Shown here: in pieces, positions 24,874 through 34,513 of the stretch
How the letters are laid out: every line of letters begins with the position of its first letter
Position numbering within the stretch: position 1 is the stretch's first letter
NCBI RefSeq assembly: GCF_029581275.1
Contig: NZ_CP120742.1
Span: forward strand, 6,324,501-6,388,500
Origin: Micromonospora sp. WMMD1155
Lineage (GTDB): Bacteria > Actinomycetota > Actinomycetes > Mycobacteriales > Micromonosporaceae
Direction: 5' to 3'
Length of the DNA stretch: 64,000 nt
The notes under the pieces: generated by a model
What the model saw: only the letters and a program-made list of their open reading frames with translations
The model's database searches: none
Told to the model about the DNA's origin: nothing
Made by a program: the position numbers and the translations under genes

Positions 24874-27696
24874 ATGACCGTAGAGCAGTTCGCCACCCGT
24901 CACATCGGTCCCGGCCCCGACGACGAGCGTCGGATGTTGGAGGTCGTCGGGCACGACTCGATCGACGAGCTGATGGACGCCGCGATCCCCGAGGTGATCC
25001 GCTGGCACGGCACCCTCGACCTGCCGGACCCGGCCACCGAGGCCGAGACGATCGCCGAGCTGCGGGCCCTGGCGGCCCGTAACACCGTCGCCGTCTCCAT
25101 GATCGGCCTGGGGTACCACGGCACGCACACCCCGGCGGTGATCCGCCGCAACGTCCTCGAGGACCCGGCCTGGTACACGGCGTACACGCCGTACCAGCCG
25201 GAGATCAGCCAGGGCCGCCTGGAGGCGCTGCTGAACTTCCAGACGATGGTCACCGACCTGACCGGGTTGGCCACCGCGAACGCCTCCATGCTCGACGAGG
25301 GCACCGCGGCGGCGGAGGCGATGACCCTCGCGCGCCGCGCGTCCAAGAGCAAGAGCCCGGTGTACGTGGTCGACGCCGACGCCCTGCCGCAGACCATCGC
25401 GGTCATCACCAGCCGGGCGCAGCCGCTGGGCATCGATGTGCGGGTCCTCGACGTCGATGCCGACGAGTTGCCGGCGGAGTTCTTCGGCCTGCACCTGCAG
25501 TACCCGGGGGCGTCCGGGGCGGTCCGCGACCACGCGGGCCTGGTCGAGGCCGCGCACGCGGTGGGGGCGCTGGTCACCGTCGCCGCGGACCTGTTGGCGT
25601 TGACGCTGCTGCGGGCGCCGGGGCAGATCGGGGCGGACATCGCCGCCGGCACCACCCAGCGTTTCGGCGTACCCATGGGATTCGGTGGGCCGCACGCCGG
25701 TTACCTGGCGGTGCGCGCGGGCCTGGAGCGGATGCTGCCCGGGCGTCTGGTCGGGGTGTCGCGCGACGCGGACGGCAACCCGGCGTACCGGTTGGCGTTG
25801 CAGACCCGGGAGCAGCACATCCGGCGGGAGAAGGCGACCAGCAACATCTGCACCGCGCAGGTGCTCCTCGCGGTGATGGCCGGCATGTACGCCGTCTACC
25901 ACGGCCCGGACGGGTTGCGGGACATCGCGTCGCGTACCCATGCGATGGCGGCGCGGCTCGCGGCCGGGCTGCGCGCCGGTGGCGTCGACGTCGCGGACGT
26001 CGCGTTCTTCGACACCGTCACCGCGCGGGTGCCGGGCCGGGCGTCGGCCGTCGTCGCGGCCGCCGCGCAGCGGGGCGTGAACCTGCGGCTGGTCGACGCC
26101 GACCGGGTGGGTGTGTCCTGCGACGAGACGACCACCCTCGCGCACCTGGCCCTGGTGTGGGAGGCGTTCGGGGTGGCCGCGTTCGACGGCGACGTGGACG
26201 CCACCCTGCCGGTCGACCTGGCCCGCACCACCGAGTTCCTGACCCACCCGGTGTTCCGCAGCCACCACTCGGAGACGGCGATGCTGCGCTACCTGCGGCG
26301 GCTGTCGGACTTCGACTACGCCCTGGACCGGGGCATGATCCCGCTCGGGTCCTGCACGATGAAGCTGAACGCGACCACCGAGATGGAGCCGGTCTCCTGG
26401 GCGGAGTTCGCGCACATCCACCCGTTCGCGCCGGACGACCAGACCGTCGGGTACCGGGAGATGATCGGCCAGTTGGAGTCGTGGCTGGCCGAGGTGACCG
26501 GCTACGACGCGGTCAGCGTGCAGCCCAACGCGGGTTCGCAGGGTGAGCTGGCCGGGCTGCTGGCGATCCGCTCCTACCACGCGTCGCGGGGCGACACGCA
26601 CCGCGACGTGTGTCTGATCCCGTCGTCGGCGCACGGCACGAACGCGGCGTCGGCGGTGATGGCCGGCATGCGGGTCGTCGTGGTGGCCTGCGACGACGAC
26701 GGCAACGTCGACCTGGTCGACCTGGACGCGAAGATCGACAAGCACCGGGACGCGCTCGCCGCGATCATGGTGACGTACCCGTCGACGCACGGCGTGTACG
26801 AGACGGGCATCGCGTCGCTGTGCGCGAAGGTCCACGACGCCGGCGGTCAGGTGTACGTCGACGGGGCGAACCTCAACGCCCTGGTCGGCTTCGCGAAGCC
26901 GGGTAAGTTCGGGGCGGACGTGTCGCACCTGAACCTGCACAAGACGTTCTGCATCCCGCACGGCGGCGGTGGCCCCGGCGTCGGGCCGGTGGCGGTACGC
27001 GCGCACCTGGCGCCGTTCCTGCCCGGTGACCCGTTGGGCGCGCACGCGGACGCGACGCCGGCGATCTCGGCGGCGAAGTACGGGTCGGCGGGGATCCTGC
27101 CGATCCCGTGGGCGTACCTGCGGATGATGGGCGCCGAGGGCCTGACCCGGGCGACCGGTGTGGCGGTCCTCGCGGCGAACTACGTGGCGGCGCGTCTGCG
27201 GGGGCACTTCCCGGTGCTGTACGCCGGCAACAAGGGCCTGGTGGCGCACGAGTGCATCCTCGACCTGCGGCCGTTGACGAAGGCCACCGGGGTGACAGTG
27301 GACGACGTGGCGAAGCGGCTGATCGACTACGGCTTCCACGCGCCGACGATGTCGTTCCCCGTCGCGGGGACGCTGATGGTGGAGCCGACCGAGAGCGAGG
27401 ACCTGGCCGAGCTGGACCGGTTCTGCGACGCGATGATCGCGATCCGCGCGGAGATCGAGCAGGTCGCCTCGGGGCAGTGGCCGGCCGGGGACAACCCCCT
27501 GGCGAACGCGCCGCACACCGCGGCGATGGTCAGCGGTGACGAGTGGCCGCACGCGTACCCGCGGTCGGTGGGCGCGTACCCGGCCGGGGTGGACCGGGCT
27601 GGGAAGTACTGGCCGCCGGTGCGGCGCATCGACGGCGCGTACGGCGACCGGAACCTGGTCTGCTCGTGCCCGTCGCCGGAGGCGTTCGAGGACTGA
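24874..27696 (+). CDS. gcvP: Glycine dehydrogenase (decarboxylating), P protein
   Basis: PLP enzyme of 940 residues that decarboxylates glycine and loads the aminomethyl group onto lipoyl-GcvH. It begins [19 protein letters not shown], has the two homologous halves of the long-chain single-subunit type, and carries the PLP lysine in [18 protein letters not shown] (about residue 690). ATG 24874 follows GGGAG and lies immediately after the glycine riboswitch. Length fits the one-chain GcvP of actinobacteria. gcvH is 8.6 kb upstream; gcvT is outside the window. Confidence 0.97.
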   Translation: MTVEQFATRHIGPGPDDERRMLEVVGHDSIDELMDAAIPEVIRWHGTLDLPDPATEAETIAELRALAARNTVAVSMIGLGYHGTHTPAVIRRNVLEDPAWYTAYTPYQPEISQGRLEALLNFQTMVTDLTGLATANASMLDEGTAAAEAMTLARRASKSKSPVYVVDADALPQTIAVITSRAQPLGIDVRVLDVDADELPAEFFGLHLQYPGASGAVRDHAGLVEAAHAVGALVTVAADLLALTLLRAPGQIGADIAAGTTQRFGVPMGFGGPHAGYLAVRAGLERMLPGRLVGVSRDADGNPAYRLALQTREQHIRREKATSNICTAQVLLAVMAGMYAVYHGPDGLRDIASRTHAMAARLAAGLRAGGVDVADVAFFDTVTARVPGRASAVVAAAAQRGVNLRLVDADRVGVSCDETTTLAHLALVWEAFGVAAFDGDVDATLPVDLARTTEFLTHPVFRSHHSETAMLRYLRRLSDFDYALDRGMIPLGSCTMKLNATTEMEPVSWAEFAHIHPFAPDDQTVGYREMIGQLESWLAEVTGYDAVSVQPNAGSQGELAGLLAIRSYHASRGDTHRDVCLIPSSAHGTNAASAVMAGMRVVVVACDDDGNVDLVDLDAKIDKHRDALAAIMVTYPSTHGVYETGIASLCAKVHDAGGQVYVDGANLNALVGFAKPGKFGADVSHLNLHKTFCIPHGGGGPGVGPVAVRAHLAPFLPGDPLGAHADATPAISAAKYGSAGILPIPWAYLRMMGAEGLTRATGVAVLAANYVAARLRGHFPVLYAGNKGLVAHECILDLRPLTKATGVTVDDVAKRLIDYGFHAPTMSFPVAGTLMVEPTESEDLAELDRFCDAMIAIRAEIEQVASGQWPAGDNPLANAPHTAAMVSGDEWPHAYPRSVGAYPAGVDRAGKYWPPVRRIDGAYGDRNLVCSCPSPEAFED

Positions 27697-27709
27697 GTGG
27701 CGACGGGCG

Positions 27710-27741
27710 TGCCGGGGCGGGCGGTGCGAGCCGCCCCGGCA
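27710..27741 (+). terminator. Terminator-like hairpin after gcvP
   Basis: TGCCGGGGCGG (27710-27720) pairs with CCGCCCCGGCA (27731-27741) over a 10-nt loop, 13 nt after the gcvP stop. No T-tract is present. Confidence 0.65.
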
Positions 27742-27803
27742 GCCGCTGCGACCCGGGGAACGACCGGGCCGATCGCGGCTATTCGGTGACGCTGAGTGGT
27801 CGG

Positions 27804-28004
27804 TCAGGCCACGAGGGCGTGGCGGGCGGGGCCGCGGTGCGGTGCGATGCTGCTGCCGTCGGGGAGCAGCTCGCCAGTGTCCTCGAAGACGATGACACCA
27901 TTGCAGAGCAGGCTCCAGCCCTGCTCACGGAAGCAGGCGAGGACTCGCGCGGCTTCCCGGTCGGTGGCTTCAGCGGAGGGGCAGGTCGGTTGGTGCTGGC
28001 ACAT
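27804..28004 (-). CDS. DUF5999 family small protein
   Basis: Product of 66 residues starting MCQHQPTCPSAEATDREAAR and continuing EQGWSLLCNGVIVFEDTGEL to a C-terminal APHR. This matches the short actinobacterial DUF5999 proteins, which begin with the same Cys/His pattern and may bind metal (inference). ATG 28004 has GGAGAA just upstream; an ATG 33 nt further out has no ribosome site. The + strand of this 0.3-kb stretch offers only shadow frames. Confidence 0.78.
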   Translation of the reverse strand: MCQHQPTCPSAEATDREAARVLACFREQGWSLLCNGVIVFEDTGELLPDGSSIAPHRGPARHALVA

Positions 28005-28127
28005 CGGGTTCTCCGGACTGTGGGGGCACTGTGTCATGGTTCACATGACCAGTGACGCACAGTACCAAGCGAAAGTGTCCGGCATCGAGCAGGTGTCCGT
28101 CTGTCGCGCCGGAAATCCACTGAACGG

Positions 28128-29435
28128 ATGAGGAAGGTCGAACCGTACGGCGTGGAAACGCTCCCACAGGTGTCTACCGCGGAACGCGGCGTAGCTGGCT
28201 CGGCCGCGAACCGCGACCCGGCCGGCTCCGTCGCGCGCCGCGACCCGGCCGGCTCCGTCGCGCGCCGCGACTCGGCGGCGTTCGTCGATGTCCCGGCGGG
28301 CCCGGCCGCATGCCGAGGCGCGCTCACCGAACGCGCCCGCCTGCAGTGGCGCCTCGGCGACGGAGGCGACCCCGCGGCCCTGGCCGAGGAGTTCCTCGCC
28401 GCGCACGGCCTGCCCCTGCACGACCTGACCCGCCCGGCCAGCGCGCACCACCTCGGCAGCGGGGTCTGCGGGGCCACGCTCTACCTGTCCGCCGCCGCCG
28501 GCGCGCACCTGGCCGGTGCGCCCAGCACGGCACCCGAACCCGCGCCGACGCTGCCCGACCTCGCCGTCGTCGTCTACGAGCACCGCCCGCCGACGGCCAA
28601 CCCGTTCGGCCCGCCCGCGTCGACGTGGTGGCTCGGCGAGTGGGCCGAGAGCTGGACGCCCCGGCAGCACGCCGACGCGGTCACGCGCGTGCGCGCCGCC
28701 ATCGGTCGTGGCGACGTCTACCAGACCAATGTCGTCGGGCACGCCGCCGCCCCCTACACCGGTGACCCGCTGCCCGCGCTGCGCCGCCTCGGCGGATTGC
28801 CCGGCGCCCGTTACGGCGGTGTGCTCACCGGCGACGGCTGGGCCATCGGCTGCGCCTCCCCGGAGACCCTCATCGAGGTCACCGACGGGTACCTCATCAC
28901 CCGACCGATCAAGGGCACCCGCCCGGCCACCGCCGCCGGCCGCGCCGAACTCCTCGCCAGCGCGAAGGAACGCGCCGAACACGTCATGATCGTCGACCTG
29001 GAACGCAACGACCTCGCCCGCATCGCCCGCACCGGCACCGTCACCGTCGACGACCTGTTCACCGTCCGCCGCTGGTGCGACCTGTGGCAGGCCGAGTCGA
29101 CGGTACGGGCCGTCGCCGCCGACGGCCTCGGCCTCGCCGATCTGCTGCGCGCCACCTGCCCCGGTGGGTCCGTCACCGGCGCCCCGAAACTCGCCGCCCT
29201 GACCCAGATCAACGCCCTCGAACCGGTCGGCCGGGGCGCCAGCATGGGAGCGCTGGGCTGGGTCGCCCCCGGCCGCGTGGACCTCGGCCTGACCATCCGC
29301 ACCGCCGCCGCCGACGGCCGCCACCTGCACACCTGGGCCGGCGGCGGCATCACCTGGGACAGCGACCCGGCCGCCGAGGTCGCCGAGGCCGCGGCGAAGG
29401 TCGCGCCGATCCGCGCCACCCTGGCCGGACGCTGA
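28128..29435 (+). CDS. pabB: Aminodeoxychorismate synthase component I
   Basis: Chorismate-binding enzyme of 435 residues for p-aminobenzoate/folate synthesis. It shows RPIKGTRPAT (about 263-272) with the PabB-type PIKGT lysine rather than the TrpE PxAGT, then HVMIVDLERNDLAR, GGSVTGAPKLAA and AGGGITWDSDPAAEVAE. The first 55 or so residues hold an in-frame repeat (RDPAGSVAR twice) with no family match, so the true start may be later. No glutaminase domain is fused. It is followed 31 nt later by def. Confidence 0.88.
   Translation: MRKVEPYGVETLPQVSTAERGVAGSAANRDPAGSVARRDPAGSVARRDSAAFVDVPAGPAACRGALTERARLQWRLGDGGDPAALAEEFLAAHGLPLHDLTRPASAHHLGSGVCGATLYLSAAAGAHLAGAPSTAPEPAPTLPDLAVVVYEHRPPTANPFGPPASTWWLGEWAESWTPRQHADAVTRVRAAIGRGDVYQTNVVGHAAAPYTGDPLPALRRLGGLPGARYGGVLTGDGWAIGCASPETLIEVTDGYLITRPIKGTRPATAAGRAELLASAKERAEHVMIVDLERNDLARIARTGTVTVDDLFTVRRWCDLWQAESTVRAVAADGLGLADLLRATCPGGSVTGAPKLAALTQINALEPVGRGASMGALGWVAPGRVDLGLTIRTAAADGRHLHTWAGGGITWDSDPAAEVAEAAAKVAPIRATLAGR
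28212..28279 (+). repeat. 27-bp in-frame tandem repeat near the pabB start
   Basis: The 27-bp unit starting CGCGACCCGGCCGGCTCC runs at 28212-28238 and 28239-28265, with a partial third copy. It encodes RDPAGSVAR repeats, or lies in the leader if pabB starts later. Confidence 0.75.
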
Positions 29436-29466
29436 CTCCGCCGCCGACGGCGATAAGCTGCCGGTC

Positions 29467-29976
29467 ATGACCATGCGGCCCATCCGGATCATCGGCGACC
29501 CCGTCCTGCGCACCGAATGCGAGCCGGTCACCACCTTCGACGCCGAGCTGCGGTCCCTCGTCGCCGACCTGATGGACACCCTGCTCGGCGAGCCCGGCCG
29601 CGCCGGTGTCGCCGCACCGCAGATCGGCGTCAGCGCCCAGGTGTTCGTCTACGACGCCGACGGGCACCGCGGGCACCTGATCAACCCCACCCTCGAACTG
29701 TCCGACGAACTCCAGGACGACGAGGAGGGCTGCCTGTCCATCCCCGGGCTGTACTTCCCGACCGTGCGGGCCCTGCACGCCACCGCACACGGCGTCGACC
29801 AGAACGGCGAACCGTTGACCATCTCCGGCAGCGGCTTCCTCGCCCGCGCCCTGCAACACGAGACCGACCACCTGCGCGGCACCCTCTACGTCGACACGCT
29901 GCGCGGTGACATCCGCCGCCGGGCCCTGCGCGAGATCCGCGCCGGCCGCTTCGACTCACCCAGCCGCCGCCGCTGA
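29467..29976 (+). CDS. def: Peptide deformylase
   Basis: Metallo-enzyme of 169 residues that removes the formyl group from nascent proteins. Motif 1 GVAAPQIG (47-54), motif 2 EEGCLSIP (86-93) with the metal Cys89, and motif 3 QHETDHLRG (130-138) with His131, His135 and catalytic Glu132 are all intact. ATG 29467. It lies directly after pabB. A 10-nt copy of the stop region follows at 29985-29994. Confidence 0.95.
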   Translation: MTMRPIRIIGDPVLRTECEPVTTFDAELRSLVADLMDTLLGEPGRAGVAAPQIGVSAQVFVYDADGHRGHLINPTLELSDELQDDEEGCLSIPGLYFPTVRALHATAHGVDQNGEPLTISGSGFLARALQHETDHLRGTLYVDTLRGDIRRRALREIRAGRFDSPSRRR

Positions 29977-29994
29977 TCCGCCTGCGCTGATCCG
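29971..29994 (+). repeat. Short stop-codon duplication after def
   Basis: CGCTGATCCG occurs at 29971-29980, where it includes the def TGA stop, and again at 29985-29994 (14-nt period). Short enough to be chance alone, but it fits the pattern seen at other genes here. Confidence 0.5.
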
Positions 29995-30000
29995 ACCGAC

Positions 30001-30050
30001 GCGCCGGCCGGGCGGTCCCGTCAGTCGCTGTCGGCGGTCCCGGCCGGCGC
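30001..30050. terminator. Bidirectional terminator-like hairpin between def and the exporter gene
   Basis: GCGCCGGCCGGG (30001-30012) and CCCGGCCGGCGC (30039-30050) are perfect 12-nt inverted arms in the gap between two convergent genes. Confidence 0.6.
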
Positions 30051-30083
30051 GGCGACGACCGGCGGCAGCGGGTCAGCGCACCG

Positions 30084-30866
30084 TCACCGGGCCACCCACT
30101 GGTCGTGGCCGAGCTTCGCCACCAACGCCAGCACCACCACCAGCAGCACCACCCGCACGAACCCCGACCCCCGGCGCAACGCCATCCGCGCACCCAGCAC
30201 CGCACCGGCGATGTTGCACACCGCCATCCCCGCGCCCAGCAGCCACCACACGTGTCCGGTCACCCCGAACACCACCAACGCACCCAGGTTCGTGCCCGCG
30301 TTGACGACCTTCGCCATCGCCGAACCGTGCACGAAGTCCGCGCCGACGACAGTCGTGAACGCCAACACCAGGAACGTGCCGGTGCCCGGACCGATCATCC
30401 CGTCGTACAGGGCGATACCCACCCCGGCCAGCGCGACCACCACACCCACCCGCACCGGAGTCCGCTTCGCCGGCACCGCCACCACCCCCATCCGGGGACG
30501 CACCAGCACGAACACCGCCACCGCCACCAGCACCACCAACACCACCGGCCGGTACGCCGACGCCGGCACCGCCCCGGCCAACGCCGCGCCCACACCCGCG
30601 CTGAGCACCGCCAACCCGGCCGCCGGACCCGCCACCCGCCAATCCACCTTCGTCCGCCGGGCGTACGTCGCCGCCGCCGTGGACGTACCGAAGATCGCCG
30701 CCAGCTTGTTCGTGCCCAACGCGGTGGCCACCGGCAACCCGGGGGCAGCCACCAACAACGCCGGCAACAGCAGCAACCCACCACCGCCGACGACGGCATC
30801 GACCCATCCCGCCATCGCGGCGGCGGCCAGCAGAGTACTCAGCGTCACGGCGTCCACGGGTCGCAA
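30084..30866 (-). CDS. TauE/SafE (TSUP) family membrane exporter
   Basis: Membrane protein of 260 residues with about seven to eight helices. Two homologous halves carry the TSUP signatures WVDAVVGGGGLLLLPALL (about 21-38) with GTNKLAAIFGTSTA, and DGMIGPGTGTFLVLAF with NAGTNLGALVVF. Members move sulfite, sulfoacetate or other organosulfur anions; the substrate here is unknown. ATG 30866. It is convergent with def. Confidence 0.88.
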   Translation of the reverse strand: MRPVDAVTLSTLLAAAAMAGWVDAVVGGGGLLLLPALLVAAPGLPVATALGTNKLAAIFGTSTAAATYARRTKVDWRVAGPAAGLAVLSAGVGAALAGAVPASAYRPVVLVVLVAVAVFVLVRPRMGVVAVPAKRTPVRVGVVVALAGVGIALYDGMIGPGTGTFLVLAFTTVVGADFVHGSAMAKVVNAGTNLGALVVFGVTGHVWWLLGAGMAVCNIAGAVLGARMALRRGSGFVRVVLLVVVLALVAKLGHDQWVAR

Positions 30867-30918
30867 TTCTCGCCACCCGACGCGCCCGACCGGCCCCCCG
30901 AGTGGGAGAACTCACCGC

Positions 30919-31002
30919 TCAGCGACCCCGCGTACGCCGCAACCACACCCCCAACGCACCCACCGCCACGAACACCACCATCGAACACAGCAACACCTTC
31001 AC
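30919..31002 (-). CDS. Possible 27-residue membrane peptide
   Basis: GTG 31002 (or 31005) opens a 27-codon frame reading VKVLLCSMVVFVAVGALGVW followed by LRRTRGR and a stop. It is a single hydrophobic helix with a positively charged end. No clear ribosome site. It lies 52 nt upstream of the exporter gene on the same strand. The composition is unlike random translation in this GC-rich DNA, but a real gene is not proved. Confidence 0.3.
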   Translation of the reverse strand: MKVLLCSMVVFVAVGALGVWLRRTRGR

Positions 31003-31040
31003 CACCCGGCAACCATCCCACGGGCACGTAAGGTGCAGGA

Positions 31041-31820
31041 GTGCGCCTGGCCACCTTCAACCTGCTGCACGGACGATCCCTCACCGACGGGCTCGTCGAC
31101 CCCGACCGGCTCGCCGCCGCCGTCGGCGCCCTCGACGCCGACGTGCTCGCCCTGCAGGAGGTCGACCGCGACCAACACCGCAGCGGCAACCTCGACCTCA
31201 CCGCCATCGCCGCCCGCGCCCTCGACGCACCACACCACCGCTTCGCCGCCGCCGTCGTCGGCACCCCCGGCGAACACTTCCGCCCCCTCCGCCACGACGA
31301 CGACGGACACGGCGAACCCTGCTACGGCATCGGGCTGGTCAGCCGACACCCCGTCCGCAGCTGGCACGTCACCCGACTCAAGCCCGCCCCCGTCCGCTCA
31401 CCGGTCTACGTACCCGGCCCCCGCGGCGGCCTGATCCTGCTGCACGACGAACCCCGCGTCGTCCTCGCCGCCGTCCTGGACACCCCACACGGCCCGCTCA
31501 CCGTCGCCGCGACCCACCTGTCCTTCGTGCCCGGCTGGAACGCCCGCCAGCTCCGCCAGACGGTCCGCGCCCTGCGCGCGTTGCCCGCCCCCCGCGTCCT
31601 GCTCGGCGACCTCAACCTGCCCGCCGGCGCGGCCCGACTCGTCTCCGGCTGGCACCCGCTGGGCCGCCGCCCCACCTACCCCGCCGGGCAACCCCGCGTC
31701 CAACTCGACCACATCCTCGCCGACCGGCACGCCCTCCAACAGCTCCCACCGGTACGCGCCGTCACCGCCCCACCGTCCACCATCTCCGACCACCGCCCCC
31801 TGCTGGTCGACCTCGACTGA
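31041..31820 (+). CDS. Endonuclease/exonuclease/phosphatase family hydrolase
   Basis: EEP-fold protein of 259 residues. N-terminal RLATFNLLHGRS holds the conserved Asn, LALQEVDRDQ the catalytic Glu (about 41), THLSF and LLGDLNLPAG the middle motifs, and ISDHRPLLVDL the terminal Asp-His pair. Substrates of the superfamily include DNA, phosphoinositides and sphingomyelin; none can be assigned. No signal peptide, so cytoplasmic. GTG 31041 follows a poorly conserved ribosome site. Confidence 0.85.
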   Translation: MRLATFNLLHGRSLTDGLVDPDRLAAAVGALDADVLALQEVDRDQHRSGNLDLTAIAARALDAPHHRFAAAVVGTPGEHFRPLRHDDDGHGEPCYGIGLVSRHPVRSWHVTRLKPAPVRSPVYVPGPRGGLILLHDEPRVVLAAVLDTPHGPLTVAATHLSFVPGWNARQLRQTVRALRALPAPRVLLGDLNLPAGAARLVSGWHPLGRRPTYPAGQPRVQLDHILADRHALQQLPPVRAVTAPPSTISDHRPLLVDLD

Positions 31821-31925
31821 CGGACGTCACGAAAAGCCCGGCATCGCGAGTCACGAATGTCTAGGGTGGGCTCACCGACACCACCGTCGTCACGCCATCG
31901 CCACCCCCGACGCCACGGCGCTGAC

Positions 31926-32240
31926 ATGAGCGGCACGCCGGACACCATCGTCCTCATCCACGGATTCTGGGTCACCCCGCGCAGCTGGGAGCAGTGGGCC
32001 CACTACCAGGCCAAAGGCTTCCGGGTGCTCACCCCCGCGTACCCCGGTCTGGAGGCGGAGGTCGAAGCGATCAACGCCGACCCCAGCCCCCTGGAGATCG
32101 GCTTCATCCTGCGCTGGAACGGGCAACACCACGGCGCGCTCTGGATCACCGGCGACACCGTCCCGACCCGCCGCGTACGCGCCGCCGCCACCGACATCGG
32201 CACCGTGCTCCTGCACCTGGCGGGGGAGCGCACCACGAGC
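31926..32240 (+). pseudogene. Chimeric remnant: alpha/beta hydrolase start fused to MBL-fold fragment
   Basis: The frame from ATG 31926 begins like an intact alpha/beta hydrolase (PDTIVLIHGFWVTPRSWEQW, then GFRVLTPAYPGLEAEVEAIN). After ADPSPLE it switches abruptly to a middle piece of a UlaG-like metallo-beta-lactamase-fold protein (FILRWNGQHHGALWITGDTV, IGTVLLHLAGE). The catalytic Ser and His of the hydrolase and the HxHxDH of the MBL protein are both missing. The frame stays open only as Arg/His/Pro-rich shadow across the next gene. A deletion joining two genes explains it. Confidence 0.75.
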
Positions 32241-32328
32241 CGCAAGATTCCCTCAAGATCATTGCATCGACGGACCTCGACGATCATGCTGATCGACACG
32301 CGCCCACGAGCACCTCGTCGGAGGCCAC

Positions 32329-34431
32329 ATGAGACGTCAGCGACCCACCCTCATCGCCGTGTCCACCATCGCCGCCCTCACCCTCACCACCGCACCCACC
32401 CCCGCCCACGCCCAACCCACCACCGCGCAGGTCACCGACCTCACCGTCCGCCAAGCCGACGGATACGCCACCCTCGCCTGGCAACCCGTCCCCGACGCCA
32501 CCGACTACCAGATCGAACGCACACCCGTCGACGCCACCGACACCCCCACCGGCACACCCACGATCGTCGGCGTCTGGCGCCCCAACCGCCAGATCAACCA
32601 ACAGTCACCCACCTTCGCCGACGCCGGATTCAACCCCGGAGACACCTTCCAATGGCGGGTACGCGCCCGCGTCGGCACCACCGAACAGCCCTACTCCGAC
32701 CCCGTCGTCGCCACCACCACCGCACCCTGGGGCAATCCCGAAACCCCCGGCCAACACCTGCGCACCCAATGGGAGACCACCCACGCCGCGCAATACACCA
32801 GCGACACCGACGAGTACGCCTACACCGCCGCCACCGACGCCCTCAGCGACCGCGTCCGCGTCGTCGAACTCGGCCGCACCGTCCAGAACCGACCCATCAA
32901 CATGCTGGTCATCGGCCACCCCACCCCACCGGCCACCCCCGCCGCCGTCGCCGCCACCGCACCCGTGGCCATCAACTGCAACGTCCACGGCAACGAACCC
33001 GGCGACCGCGAAGCCTGCCTCATCATGGCCCGCCAACTCGCCTTCAGCACCGACCCCCGCATCACCGACCTGCTCAGCCACACCACCGTCCTGATCGTCC
33101 CCACCATCAACGGCGACGGCCGCGCCAACAACACCCGCGGCAACTCCACCGGCCAGGACCTCAACCGCGACTACTCCCTGATCCGCCAACCCGAAACCAC
33201 CGCGTACATCAAAATGGTCCGCGACTACCGACCCGTCGCCGGCTACGACGGCCACGAATACGGCAACTCCCGCGCCGGCGACCTCCCGATGCTCCCACCC
33301 CGACACCAGAACGTCGCCCAACCCATCTTCGACCAGTCCCAGGACATGATCGAAGGCCACATGTACGCCAAGGGCGCCGAAGCCGGCTGGTGGGCCTGCC
33401 CCTACGGCTGCGAAGGCGGCGGCAACGTCGGCCTCAGCGAGGAAACCATCCTGCGCAACACCCTCGGCCTCAAGAACGTCACCAACTCCCTCCTGGAACT
33501 GCGCAGCTCCGGCGGCCAGACCCGCCCCGACGAGGGCAACACCGCCAACAACCGCCGCCGCAAGACCTACTCCGCCCTGTGGACCTTCCACCAGTTCCTC
33601 GACTACCACCGCGCCGACCGCGCCGACATCCTCAACTCCCGCGCCGACGCCATCGAGACCCAGGCCGCCAACACCGGCCGCCTCGTCTTCCGCGGATCCC
33701 GACCCATCCCCGCCCATCCCGCGCCGCACCCCGGCGACAGCCCGCCGCCGCTCGACGCGCCCCCCGCCAACCTCATCCTCGACAACGCACCCTGCGCCTA
33801 CAAGCTCACCGAGGAGCAGTACAACGGCGCCCGCACCGACGGACCAGGCGGCGCCGGCACCACCGTCGCCCAACGCATCACCGCCCACGGCTGGAAGGTC
33901 GTCAAGACCACCGACGGCTACTACGTCCCCCTCAACCAACCCGAACGCGGCCTCATCCCACTGCTCCTCGACCCACTCGGCGTCGAGAAGCTGACCGACG
34001 GCGAACGCGTCCACCCGACCCTCACCGGCCGCCGCAACGGACCCCTGACCGTCACCGGCTTCACCTGCGCCACCGACGCCACCATCAACGGCCCGGTCAC
34101 CGTCCGACCCGGCGCGGCACTCGTCGCAACCGCGACGACCATCAGCGGCCCCCTCACCGCCACCGGCGCCGCCGGCGTCCTCCTCGCCGACAGCACCGTC
34201 AACGGCCCGCTCCGCATCGCCGACACCACCGACGCCGTCTCCGTCATCGACGTCACCATCGCCGGCCCCGCCGACCTCTCCACCAACACCACCGGCACCG
34301 ACACCCCACTGCTCGCCGGCACCACCATCCGAGGCCCGCTCACCTGCACCGGCAACAACCCCACCCCGAGCAACCTCGGCATCGCCAACACCGTCCACGG
34401 CCCCCGCACCAACCAGTGCGCGGCACTCTGA
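32329..34431 (+). CDS. Secreted M14-family zinc carboxypeptidase with FN3 domain
   Basis: Exported peptidase of 700 residues. A signal peptide (1-29, ending AHA) is followed by a fibronectin type III-like domain (about 33-132), then the M14 domain with zinc motif NVHGNEPGD (His220, Glu223), NRDYSL and GYDGHEYG, and catalytic ELRSSGG (about 400). The C-terminal 120 residues hold TV/INGPVT-type repeats that look like a beta-structured tail. ATG 32329 follows GGAGG at 32320-32324. The strongly C-rich codon use of this gene differs from genes at 13-27 kb. Confidence 0.85.
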   Translation: MRRQRPTLIAVSTIAALTLTTAPTPAHAQPTTAQVTDLTVRQADGYATLAWQPVPDATDYQIERTPVDATDTPTGTPTIVGVWRPNRQINQQSPTFADAGFNPGDTFQWRVRARVGTTEQPYSDPVVATTTAPWGNPETPGQHLRTQWETTHAAQYTSDTDEYAYTAATDALSDRVRVVELGRTVQNRPINMLVIGHPTPPATPAAVAATAPVAINCNVHGNEPGDREACLIMARQLAFSTDPRITDLLSHTTVLIVPTINGDGRANNTRGNSTGQDLNRDYSLIRQPETTAYIKMVRDYRPVAGYDGHEYGNSRAGDLPMLPPRHQNVAQPIFDQSQDMIEGHMYAKGAEAGWWACPYGCEGGGNVGLSEETILRNTLGLKNVTNSLLELRSSGGQTRPDEGNTANNRRRKTYSALWTFHQFLDYHRADRADILNSRADAIETQAANTGRLVFRGSRPIPAHPAPHPGDSPPPLDAPPANLILDNAPCAYKLTEEQYNGARTDGPGGAGTTVAQRITAHGWKVVKTTDGYYVPLNQPERGLIPLLLDPLGVEKLTDGERVHPTLTGRRNGPLTVTGFTCATDATINGPVTVRPGAALVATATTISGPLTATGAAGVLLADSTVNGPLRIADTTDAVSVIDVTIAGPADLSTNTTGTDTPLLAGTTIRGPLTCTGNNPTPSNLGIANTVHGPRTNQCAAL

Positions 34432-34513
34432 CCGTCACCTGAACACGCCGGCGGCGCGGGACCCACCGCCCGCGCCGCCGGCACCCACCGACCCCCGACC
34501 CGTGGAGGCCACC

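Noticed and set aside
23869..27552. A 1227-codon minus-strand frame opposite the sirtuin and gcvP
   Set aside because: Antisense shadow of well-recognised genes, with no domain and skewed His/Arg/Val content.
27796..28131. Plus-strand small genes between gcvP and pabB
   Set aside because: The DUF5999 match is on the minus strand; the plus-strand frames have no ribosome site or family.
30105..31031. Histidine/arginine-rich plus-strand protein opposite the exporter gene
   Set aside because: Low-complexity antisense of a clear TSUP membrane protein.
31857..34442. An 861-codon plus-strand frame covering the chimera and the carboxypeptidase
   Set aside because: Only its first 105 or so codons resemble proteins; the rest is an Arg/His/Pro shadow of the M14 gene.
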